A DNA stretch of 56,208 nucleotides from Sphingomonas albertensis (GTDB taxonomy: Bacteria > Pseudomonadota > Alphaproteobacteria > Sphingomonadales > Sphingomonadaceae): the NCBI RefSeq assembly GCF_014358075.1, contig NZ_JACONT010000028.1, forward strand, positions 1 through 56,208. Direction: 5' to 3'. This document shows, one piece after another, positions 23,380-30,806 of the stretch. The notes under the pieces are model-generated. The model searched no databases. It was not told the DNA's origin and was given only the letters and a program-made list of their open reading frames with translations. Both the position numbers and the translations under genes were made by a program. Within the stretch, counting starts at the first letter, position 1. The number at the start of each line of letters is the position of its first letter.

Positions 23380-23721
23380 TCAGTCGCCTGCGCCGGGTTC
23401 GGGCGAGAAATACTTGTCGAACTTGCCCTCGACACCCTTCATCGCGTCGGCGTCCGGCGGCGTCTGGTTGTCGTTGCGCGTGACGTTGGGCCATTGCGCC
23501 GAGAAGGTCGTGTTCAGCTCGAGCCACTGTTCCAGCCCGCTCTCGGTGTCGGGCAGGATCGCTTCGGCGGGGCATTCGGGCTCGCACACGCCGCAGTCGA
23601 TGCATTCGCTGGGATTGATCACCAGCATGTTCTCGCCTTCGTAGAAGCAGTCGACCGGGCACACTTCCACGCAGTCCATGTACTTGCAGCGGATGCAGGC
23701 ATCGGTGACGACGTAGGTCAT
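23380..23721 (-). CDS. fdxA: Ferredoxin FdxA (7Fe/8Fe type)
   Basis: A 113-residue seven- or eight-iron ferredoxin. It begins [20 protein letters not shown], with the first Cys cluster (CxxCxxxxCxxxCP), and continues [20 protein letters not shown] as the second. The C-terminal extension [18 protein letters not shown] is characteristic of FdxA. It carries electrons in the cytosol; the redox partner is not indicated. CAGGAG precedes the ATG, and a strong promoter lies 46 bp upstream. In alphaproteobacteria fdxA often lies next to carD, as here. Confidence 0.95.
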   Translation of the reverse strand: MTYVVTDACIRCKYMDCVEVCPVDCFYEGENMLVINPSECIDCGVCEPECPAEAILPDTESGLEQWLELNTTFSAQWPNVTRNDNQTPPDADAMKGVEGKFDKYFSPEPGAGD

Positions 23722-23767
23722 TGCAGAACTCCTGGGCCGGATTCCTTCCCGGCGACGAACGCGCCAG

Positions 23768-23796
23768 CGACTATGCGCGCAGGCCCGTCGCGTCAA
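23768..23796 (-). promoter_or_regulatory. fdxA promoter
   Basis: On the minus strand TTGACG (23796-23791), a 17-bp spacer and TAGTCG (23773-23768) precede the fdxA ATG. Confidence 0.6.
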
Positions 23797-23841
23797 TCAT
23801 AGCTGGGCTTGTGCGAGACGTTATCAGGCTTTGCCACTCTG

Positions 23842-23961
23842 TTCCTCCCCTGCAAGGGGAGGTGGCAGTCCGCAGGACTGACGGAGGGGTGACACCCTCT
23901 CGATAGGATCGATACCACTCCGTCTGGCAAGCGCCAGCCACCTCCCCTTGCAGGGGAGGAT
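23842..23961. repeat. Dispersed palindromic repeat A, variant copy
   Basis: A 120-bp copy bounded by TTCCTCCCCTGCAAGGGGAG and CTCCCCTTGCAGGGGAGGAT. Inner stems are CAGTCC-GCA-GGACTG and CTGGC-AAGC-GCCAG. The outer arm sequence differs from other copies but remains self-complementary. It touches the stop of the S4 gene. Confidence 0.75.
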
Positions 23962-24254
23962 TATTCCGAAGCGGGATCGCGGACCGTGCCGGCCGGCGTC
24001 CTCCCAGCAATCAGATCCTGATAGCATTCCTGCGCCTCGGGCGCCGGCCCGCGTCGCACCGGCAGCGCCTCGACCCGGATCACGCGCACCCGCTCCTCCA
24101 CCGCAAACGTCAGCACATTCCCCACCCGCACCGGGCAATGCGCGCGATCGATCGGACGGCCGTCGATGCGGAGATGCCCCTTCTCGGCGATCGCCTGCGC
24201 GGCGCTCCGCGTCTTGGCCAGCCGCACGAACCACAGGAACCGATCGATCCGCAT
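23961..24254 (-). CDS. S4-domain RNA-binding protein (Hsp15-like)
   Basis: A 97-residue protein with an S4 RNA-binding domain at residues 1-60: MRIDRFLWFVRLAKTRSAAQ, AIAEKGHLRIDGRPIDRAHC and VRVGNVLTFAVEERVRVIRV. It resembles heat-shock protein 15 (HslR), which binds 50S subunits stalled with nascent chains. TGAAGG at good spacing precedes the ATG at 24254. It begins 8 bp after the helicase stop, so the two are co-transcribed. An RNA helicase and an S4 protein together suggest an RNA-handling unit. Confidence 0.88.
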   Translation of the reverse strand: MRIDRFLWFVRLAKTRSAAQAIAEKGHLRIDGRPIDRAHCPVRVGNVLTFAVEERVRVIRVEALPVRRGPAPEAQECYQDLIAGRTPAGTVRDPASE

Positions 24255-24261
24255 CGCGCCT

Positions 24262-26766
24262 TCAACCATGGCGGACCAGTGCGGCGAGCCCGGCAAACGC
24301 ATTCTGCCGCGACGGATCGATCGGCGTCGGCGGGGCAGGACGCGCGGGCGGACGGCCACGCCAGACCCAGCGCGGCGTGTCCCCCGCCAGCGCCTTGAAC
24401 CCGAGTTCGGCCATCAACCGCTCCAGCGACGCCGGATCGACACCGATCGAGGTGGCCAGCGCCGGATCGGGCGCAAACGGCGTGCGCCCCTGGCGCGAGT
24501 CGTGCGCGGCGCGGGCGATACGCTCGATCAGATCGACACGGACCGCCTGGAGTCCGAGCGGGCGGAACCCCGCCTCGAGAACCGCACCCTCGCTGCCACG
24601 CGCCAGCACGGTGGCGCCCTCGCGCGGCACGGCGATCGTCGTACCGCGAGCCGCCGCGAGGATACGCCGCCAGCGCGCCGATTCGGGCTTGAGCAAGCGC
24701 GCGTCGAACAGGTCGAGCGCACCGATCGTGATGCCGATCTTGCGCAACCGCTTGCGTTCCTCGGGATCGATCGCGTCGAGCGCGAGCCGCATCGGTAACC
24801 GCGGCAGGATCCCGCCGGCGTCCTCGATCGCGCTGGCGACCGCGCGCAACGCGGGCGTCGCGTTGGGATCGCGACTCAAGTCGGCGAGGTGGACCAGCAC
24901 CGCGATCCGCCGCTTCAGCATCGCGCCGAGCCATAGCGACAGCCGTGCCTCGATCCGATCGCGCGCGGGCTTGTCGAGGCAGTCGAGCGAGCGATCGAGG
25001 ATCAGCTTCGGCCGGGCGAACGACGGTCCTGCGCCGAGCTTGGCGACCGGGTGCCCCGCCCAAATCACCTGCGCCGCGTCGTCGAGTGCGATATCGGCAT
25101 CGGGTGCATCGACCAGCGACTGCCCGCGCCGCGAGCGCTCGCCGGTGAGACGCTTCTCCGCCGCCGCCAGCAGCAACCTTTTGTCGCTTGCCCGCGCGTC
25201 CGCCGCGACCGTGAAGCGGAACCCGTCGAGGCGACCGATCGGATGATCCTCGACCATCACATCACCCTCGGGCCCGATCACCACCGGCAGCGCGCCAGCA
25301 TCCGCGCCGATCTGACGCATCAGCGCGGTCGTGCGCTTGTCGACGAACCGCTGCGTCAGGCTCGCATGCAGCGCGTCCGACAGGCGTTCCTCCAGCGCAG
25401 CAGTGCGCGCGGCCCAAAGCGTCGGCTCGGCAAGCCAGTCAGCCCGCTGCGCTATATAGGCCCAGATGCGGGTAGCGGCGATCCGCCCGGCGATCACCGG
25501 CACGTCGCCCGCCACCGTATCGAGCCGCGCGATCTCGTCGGCGAACCACTGGTGCGGGATATGCCCCCGCCCCTCGCTCAGATGCCCGAACAGCCGCGAC
25601 ACGAAGCGCGCATGGGGATCGAGCCCGACTTTGCGGAAATCGGGCACGCCGCACGCCGCCCACAGTCGCGCCACCATCGCCGGATGCCGCGCCCGTTCGC
25701 GCACCCAGCCCTCCTCGGCCAGCCGCTTCAATACACCGAGATCGAGTGCTTGCGGCGCAGCGCGCAGGACGCCCACAGGAGGCCGCGCCTCCAGGCTCGC
25801 GACCAGCGCATCGATGCTGGAGAAATCAGGCTCGCCCTGCCGCCAATACAGATTTTCGAGGCGCGGGAACCGGTGCTCCTCGATCGCCAGCACTTCCTCG
25901 GGCAGGAACGCGCCGGGGCCATCGTCGGACAGCGCGCCGAACGTGCCGTCGCGCTGGTGACGCCCCGCGCGGCCGGCGATCTGCGCCATCTCCGCCACCG
26001 TCAGGCGGCGCTGGCGCTTGCCATCGAACTTGTTGAGGCTGGCGAACGCGACATGCGCGACGTCCATGTTGAGCCCCATCCCGATCGCATCGGTCGCGAC
26101 CAGATAGTCGACCTCGCCCGCCTGGAACATCGCGACCTGCGCGTTGCGGGTCCGAGGGCTGAGCGCCCCCATCACGACGGCCGCACCACCGCGCAGGCGC
26201 CTGAGCATCTCGGCGACTGCGTACACTTCCTCCGCCGAGAACGCGACGATCGCCGAGCGCTTGGGCAACCGGCTGATCTTCTTCGCGCCCGCATAGGTCA
26301 GCGTCGAGAAGCGCGGCCGGTTGACGATCTCCGCGCCGGGAACGAGTTTCTTGATCATCGGCCGCAGCGCCTCGGAGCCGAGGATCATCGTTTCCTCGCG
26401 GCCCCGCGCGCGCATCAGGCGATCGGTAAAGACGTGCCCGCGCTCGGGATCGGCGCCGAGTTGCGCCTCGTCGATCCCGACAAAGGCAACGTCGCGGTCG
26501 GGCATCGACTCGGCGGTACACAGGAACCAGCGCGCGTCGGGCGGCACGATCTTCTCTTCGCCCGTGACCAAAGCCACCCGGTTCGCGCCCTTGATCGCGA
26601 CGACGCGGTCGTAGACCTCGCGCGCCAACAGCCGCAGCGGAAAGCCGATCATGCCACTGGAATGCGCGCACATCCGCTCGATCGCGAGGTGCGTCTTGCC
26701 GGTATTGGTCGGGCCGAGAACCGCCGTGATCCCGTCGTTCGCGCCATCATTCCGGGCATCGTTCAT
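24262..26766 (-). CDS. Suv3-like DExH RNA helicase
   Basis: An 834-residue superfamily 2 helicase of the Suv3/MgpS type found in alphaproteobacteria and mitochondria. Walker A is GPTNTGKT (residues 18-25) and the DExH box is DEAQ (99-102). Later motifs include VVMGALSPRTRNAQVAMFQA, YLVATDAIGMGLNMDVAHVA (motif V) and QIAGRAGRHQRDGTFG (motif VI). The long C-terminal half contains the Suv3 C-terminal domain and an Arg-rich segment ending GDTPRWVWRGRPPARP. It is likely involved in RNA turnover. It is the first gene of a unit with the S4 protein and diverges from the M23 peptidase. Confidence 0.9.
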   Translation of the reverse strand: MNDARNDGANDGITAVLGPTNTGKTHLAIERMCAHSSGMIGFPLRLLAREVYDRVVAIKGANRVALVTGEEKIVPPDARWFLCTAESMPDRDVAFVGIDEAQLGADPERGHVFTDRLMRARGREETMILGSEALRPMIKKLVPGAEIVNRPRFSTLTYAGAKKISRLPKRSAIVAFSAEEVYAVAEMLRRLRGGAAVVMGALSPRTRNAQVAMFQAGEVDYLVATDAIGMGLNMDVAHVAFASLNKFDGKRQRRLTVAEMAQIAGRAGRHQRDGTFGALSDDGPGAFLPEEVLAIEEHRFPRLENLYWRQGEPDFSSIDALVASLEARPPVGVLRAAPQALDLGVLKRLAEEGWVRERARHPAMVARLWAACGVPDFRKVGLDPHARFVSRLFGHLSEGRGHIPHQWFADEIARLDTVAGDVPVIAGRIAATRIWAYIAQRADWLAEPTLWAARTAALEERLSDALHASLTQRFVDKRTTALMRQIGADAGALPVVIGPEGDVMVEDHPIGRLDGFRFTVAADARASDKRLLLAAAEKRLTGERSRRGQSLVDAPDADIALDDAAQVIWAGHPVAKLGAGPSFARPKLILDRSLDCLDKPARDRIEARLSLWLGAMLKRRIAVLVHLADLSRDPNATPALRAVASAIEDAGGILPRLPMRLALDAIDPEERKRLRKIGITIGALDLFDARLLKPESARWRRILAAARGTTIAVPREGATVLARGSEGAVLEAGFRPLGLQAVRVDLIERIARAAHDSRQGRTPFAPDPALATSIGVDPASLERLMAELGFKALAGDTPRWVWRGRPPARPAPPTPIDPSRQNAFAGLAALVRHG

Positions 26767-26965
26767 TGCAGCAACATCGGGGGTAAAGCGTGGCGGCGCA
26801 ATGACCTGCGAAGAGTTTCGTCGGTATTAACGATCCGCCGCCGCCCGCGCACATCTCAGCGCAATTTAGCCGAGCCATACATACCGGTTAATTTGACTTT
26901 AGCATGTGGCGACCACAACCACCGCGTGACGCCGGGGGGACCGGCACCATCGGGGCGGGCCTTAC

Positions 26966-28468
26966 GTGTATCTTCGTAACGATCAGGGCTTCGAATTGGC
27001 GAGCGCGACAGCGGGGTTCGGTCGTGCGCCAACGCCGGCGCGGCTCCGGGCACTGCCCCAGCCGACACGCGCGCCGTTGCTCGACCGGGCGACGCAGATC
27101 GACTGGGTGCCCGATCTCGGCGCGCGGATCGGCAGTCTCGACTGGTGGCGCGGCCTTGCGACCTGCACCGCGCTGTGTGCCGCGACCTGGATATTGTCGC
27201 CGGGCGTGCGGCCGCTGGTCGGCCCGGTGCCGACGCCACTCGCCGGCGCCGAGTGGGAGGAGACACGGGCACAGGGCATCTCGCCGCTTGCCCAGGGTGC
27301 GACGACGGGGCGGCGGATGGGGGCCAACGATCTCGTCGCGCCGCTGGCCGACGTGCCCGAACGGCCGAGCGTCGATCTCTCCGCGACGCTCGGCGAGGGG
27401 GACAGTTTCGACCGCGTCCTGATCCGCGCCGGCGTCGGCCGCAACGATGCCGAGGCGGCGGCGGCGCTGGTCGCGCAGTCGGTCGATCCGAAGGCGATCC
27501 CGGCGGGCACGCGGATCGCGCTGACGCTCGGGCGGCGGGCGGACCGGACCGTGGCCCGGCCGCTGGAAAAGCTCGATTTTCGTGCGCGGTTCGATCTGGC
27601 GCTGTCGCTGGCGCGGAGTGCGGGCGGGCTGACGGTGAACCGCAAGCCGATCGCGATCGACTCGACGCCGCTGCGTATCCAGGGCCTGGTCGGCTCCAGC
27701 CTGTACCGATCCGCGCGCGCCGCCGGGGTTCCCGGAAAGGCGGTCGAGTCGTTCATCAAGGCGATCTCGACACGGCTGTCGATCGGCCGCGACGTGACCG
27801 CCTCGGACAGCTTCGACCTGATCGTCGCGCGCGAACGCGCGGCGACCGGCGAGACCCGGATCGGCGACCTGCTGTTCGCCGGGATCGACCAGGGTCGCCG
27901 CAAGGTGCAGCTCGTACGGTTCGCCCCCGATGCCGCGAACGTCGACGACGATGCGAGCCGCGGCGGCTGGTTCGACGCGAACGGCCAGACCGAACGCCGC
28001 GCGGTATCGGGCATGCCGGTGATCGGGCGGATCACCTCGAGCTTCGGGCTCAGGACGCACCCGCTGCTCGGCTTCACGCGCATGCACAAGGGCCTCGACA
28101 TCGGCGCGCCCTATGGTGCGCCGATCCACGCGATGACCGACGGCAGGGTCGCGTTCGCAGGACGGACCGGCGGCTACGGCAATTTCGTCAAGCTGGTCCA
28201 CGGCGGCGGCATGGCGAGCGGCTACGGCCATATGAGCCGGATCGCGGTGTCGTCGGGCACGCGCGTGCGGGCGGGCCAGGTGATCGGCTATATCGGCTCG
28301 ACCGGCATGTCGACCGGGCCGCATCTGCACTGGGAAGTGTGGAAGAACGGCACCGCGATCAACCCGCGCTCGGTCTCGTTCGCGAGCGTCGCGCAATTGT
28401 CCGGCGCGAAGCTGAGGGCGTTCAAGGCGAAGGTTGCGCAGCTGCTGGCGGTCCGCGTCGGCGGGTAA
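26966..28468 (+). CDS. M23-family peptidoglycan metallopeptidase
   Basis: A 500-residue envelope protein. A short cytosolic N-terminus is followed by one membrane helix (about 62-78, WRGLATCTALCAATWILSPG), a periplasmic helical region and a C-terminal LytM/M23 domain (about 350-475). The zinc ligands are all present: His374 and Asp378 in RMHKGLDIG, and His453/His455 in GPHLHWEV. It should cleave peptidoglycan cross-bridges during growth or division, or act as an activator. It starts with GTG at 26966. Divergent from the helicase. Confidence 0.88.
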   Translation: MYLRNDQGFELASATAGFGRAPTPARLRALPQPTRAPLLDRATQIDWVPDLGARIGSLDWWRGLATCTALCAATWILSPGVRPLVGPVPTPLAGAEWEETRAQGISPLAQGATTGRRMGANDLVAPLADVPERPSVDLSATLGEGDSFDRVLIRAGVGRNDAEAAAALVAQSVDPKAIPAGTRIALTLGRRADRTVARPLEKLDFRARFDLALSLARSAGGLTVNRKPIAIDSTPLRIQGLVGSSLYRSARAAGVPGKAVESFIKAISTRLSIGRDVTASDSFDLIVARERAATGETRIGDLLFAGIDQGRRKVQLVRFAPDAANVDDDASRGGWFDANGQTERRAVSGMPVIGRITSSFGLRTHPLLGFTRMHKGLDIGAPYGAPIHAMTDGRVAFAGRTGGYGNFVKLVHGGGMASGYGHMSRIAVSSGTRVRAGQVIGYIGSTGMSTGPHLHWEVWKNGTAINPRSVSFASVAQLSGAKLRAFKAKVAQLLAVRVGG

Positions 28469-28495
28469 CGCCTGACGTTCAGCCCCGCCCGACGT

Positions 28496-29680
28496 TCAGT
28501 TGCGGACCGGAGCCAGACGTCGTTCGAGCGACCGGGTGAAGATCGCCGCCGGGCAGAGCGTCCGTGCACAGCCGGCCACCCGCAACGGCGTGACCGTCAT
28601 GCCACGCCCCCCGGCGCGCAGGACCTCGGGCGACTGCGTGCGATAGGAGACCCGCACGAAGGTCCGCCCGGTAACCGTATCCCGGATCCGTTCGAACAGC
28701 AGCGCGCCGCCGGGCGGGACGTCGTTGGTCGCATAGCCCGGCGTGACGAGATCGACCCCCAGCGCAGCCGCCAGCGCGGCGACGTTGGTATCGTGGCCCA
28801 TCAGCACATCGAGCCGCGGCCCGTCGTTCAGCGACCGGATCACGCGGCGCCCGATCACCGACGACTGGTGCGCCGCCATGTAGGGCGGCCTGGCGAACAC
28901 CGCGAACAACGCCGCATGCAGCGCCCCGAGCCGTTTCAACGTCGCGGCGTCGGCGCGGCCCCAGCCGACGTCGCGCGCGGGCAGGCCTTCGAGATACTGG
29001 AGCAGCAATACCTGCGCGACGCCCGACGTGCCACGGATTGCCCCTTCGAGCGCGATGCCGTGACCGCCGTCATCGGACACGATACGCGCCGGTCCCGAGG
29101 CCACGCAGCCCCCGCCGCAGCCCAGCACGCGATCGAGGCTGGCGATCGCATCACGGTGCCGGCGCACGACCGCCGCCATGCCTCCGGTCGCGCGGTCGAT
29201 ATCGGCGATCGCCCTGGCCGCGTCGAACGCGGTCGCATGCGCGCGGAGCGGTTCGAACATCGGATCGACCATGCCGGGCGCACGGTGCTCGACGCGCAGG
29301 CCGCAGCCCGGCGCAAACCCCTGGGCATAGGCGTCACCGCTGGCGATCGTACGGTCCGAACTGTTGCTGGCGATCCGTAGCGCCCCCGCGCCCGGGCACC
29401 CCTTCGCTGCAAACAGGCCGCGTGCCGCAAACCATTTGCGGTCTTCCGCCGCGACGATCTGCAGTGCCCGAACACCGTGCGGTGTCACCCGGCTATCGGC
29501 GACCGACCATTTCGGCCAGGGCGCTGCGGTACGCGTGCCGTCGGGCACCTCCCCCGGCAGCGGTGCGCGAATGCCGTGCCGCATCACCAGCACCGCGCGT
29601 TCGGTCACCAGACTGGCGCGCACCGGAAACGCCGCGCTGCTGACGATCGCGAGTCCGACCAGAAGAGACGTCAGGCGCAT
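28496..29680 (-). CDS. Secreted histidine acid phosphatase / phytase-like
   Basis: A 394-residue exported phosphatase of the histidine acid family (AppA phytase, Agp). The signal peptide is MRLTSLLVGLAIVSSAAFPV followed by RAS. The catalytic His is in RHGIRAP (34-40), where phosphohistidine forms. The proton donor is in MGHDTNVAAL near residue 305. Several Cys (GCPGAG, GCGLR, GCGGGC, GCARTLC) suggest periplasmic disulfides. It is the last gene of an operon with a phosphoinositide phospholipase C-like protein and a TonB receptor, starting one base after the upstream stop. Substrates are plausibly inositol phosphates. Confidence 0.88.
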   Translation of the reverse strand: MRLTSLLVGLAIVSSAAFPVRASLVTERAVLVMRHGIRAPLPGEVPDGTRTAAPWPKWSVADSRVTPHGVRALQIVAAEDRKWFAARGLFAAKGCPGAGALRIASNSSDRTIASGDAYAQGFAPGCGLRVEHRAPGMVDPMFEPLRAHATAFDAARAIADIDRATGGMAAVVRRHRDAIASLDRVLGCGGGCVASGPARIVSDDGGHGIALEGAIRGTSGVAQVLLLQYLEGLPARDVGWGRADAATLKRLGALHAALFAVFARPPYMAAHQSSVIGRRVIRSLNDGPRLDVLMGHDTNVAALAAALGVDLVTPGYATNDVPPGGALLFERIRDTVTGRTFVRVSYRTQSPEVLRAGGRGMTVTPLRVAGCARTLCPAAIFTRSLERRLAPVRN

Positions 29681-29681
29681 C

Positions 29682-30806
29682 TCAGGGCTCCACCGTGCAC
29701 GGCGCCGTCACCAGCACTGGATTGCACCGTGCCATCGCTCCACCGGGCAGGGTCACCGCGAAGCCGAACCCCTGCGGGTCGGGCGCGCCCGGATAATAGT
29801 CGGTGCTGACCGCCTGCGCGCCGCTGTCGGTCGCCGCCTTCGCCTTGGTCCTGTCGTGCGTGCGCGCTTCGACGGTGTTGGCGTCGGTCCGCGTCCGGAC
29901 GATAACGCCGGCTTTCACCCAGTCGCGGATGCGGGCGCCGTCGACCAACGGATCCTGGACGATCTGGATCGCGCTTTCGGGCTCGCCGTCGGGATACCAG
30001 CCGAACATTGCCCGTCCCCGCAGCGACGGATGGCCCGCGCGATAGGCGTTCGAGACGGCCGGACGGACATCGAGCAGGACGTAGATCCGACCGCGCGCAG
30101 CCTCCAGCGTGGGCCAGCCCTTACCATGCACGGCCGCCGCCAGCGTCGCGGCATTGCCCCGCACCTCGTCCGGCACGATCAGCCGCCGTCCCGGTATCGC
30201 CTGCCGGATTTCACGATCGAGCGAGTCGAGCAGCGCGGCATCGTCGAGCGGCAACGGTGCCGCGACCTGCGCAGAAGCCTGCGTATCGGCGGCGTTGATC
30301 GTGATCATGATCGGCAGATGACGCGGGTGCGCGCGCGACCAGGCATTCACTTCGCCGAGGCAGCGCTGCAACGTCACGCAGGTCGAGATATAGTCGATGT
30401 CGGGAACGTGGAACACCTTGTACCCCGGCCGCAGCATCGCCGCACGATCGAACGCGGTCGTCTCCCCCGCCGCCCGCGCAAGCCGCTCGCCCTTCGGATC
30501 GGCGTAGCGACCGCCTTTCGGATCGGCGAAGATGTCGATCTCCAGCTGCCGCACGCCGCGATCGAGCTGTGCGGCCAGCGGCAGATGATAATAATCGAGC
30601 GCCGCCGCGGTCTTCGGATCCCGCCGCCGCAGCTCGGCCATCACCGCATCCGGGATCTTTGCCTTGAAGCTGTTGTGCGAGCCGACGACCTGGATCTCGT
30701 TCATCCGCGCCGGCCCCTGCCCCGGTGCATGATCGGGCTCGGCGGCCTGGGTGGCGCCACCGATCGACAGACCGACCACCAGCATTGCGCGTGCGAAGGT
30801 CCGCAT
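29682..30806 (-). CDS. Phosphoinositide phospholipase C (PLC1-type), exported
   Basis: A 374-residue protein with a signal peptide (about 1-22, ending ATQA). The PI-PLC X-like TIM barrel shows the expected residues: His44 in VGSHNSFK, Glu89 and Asp91 in LEIDIFAD, and His133 in KVFHVPDID. It matches the Ca2+-dependent phosphoinositide-specific PLC1 family. The reaction would release inositol phosphate from phosphatidylinositol lipids. Its ATG overlaps the stop of the receptor gene (TGATG), and the phytase gene follows by one base. A TTG at 30809 is a rival start. This context, lipid cleavage then phosphate removal, argues for phosphate or inositol scavenging. Confidence 0.87.
   Translation of the reverse strand: MRTFARAMLVVGLSIGGATQAAEPDHAPGQGPARMNEIQVVGSHNSFKAKIPDAVMAELRRRDPKTAAALDYYHLPLAAQLDRGVRQLEIDIFADPKGGRYADPKGERLARAAGETTAFDRAAMLRPGYKVFHVPDIDYISTCVTLQRCLGEVNAWSRAHPRHLPIMITINAADTQASAQVAAPLPLDDAALLDSLDREIRQAIPGRRLIVPDEVRGNAATLAAAVHGKGWPTLEAARGRIYVLLDVRPAVSNAYRAGHPSLRGRAMFGWYPDGEPESAIQIVQDPLVDGARIRDWVKAGVIVRTRTDANTVEARTHDRTKAKAATDSGAQAVSTDYYPGAPDPQGFGFAVTLPGGAMARCNPVLVTAPCTVEP

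Noticed and set aside
20447..23961. Regular spacing of CCTCCCCC repeats as a CRISPR array
   Set aside because: Copies are kilobases apart, palindromic and lie between normal genes, with no spacers or cas genes.
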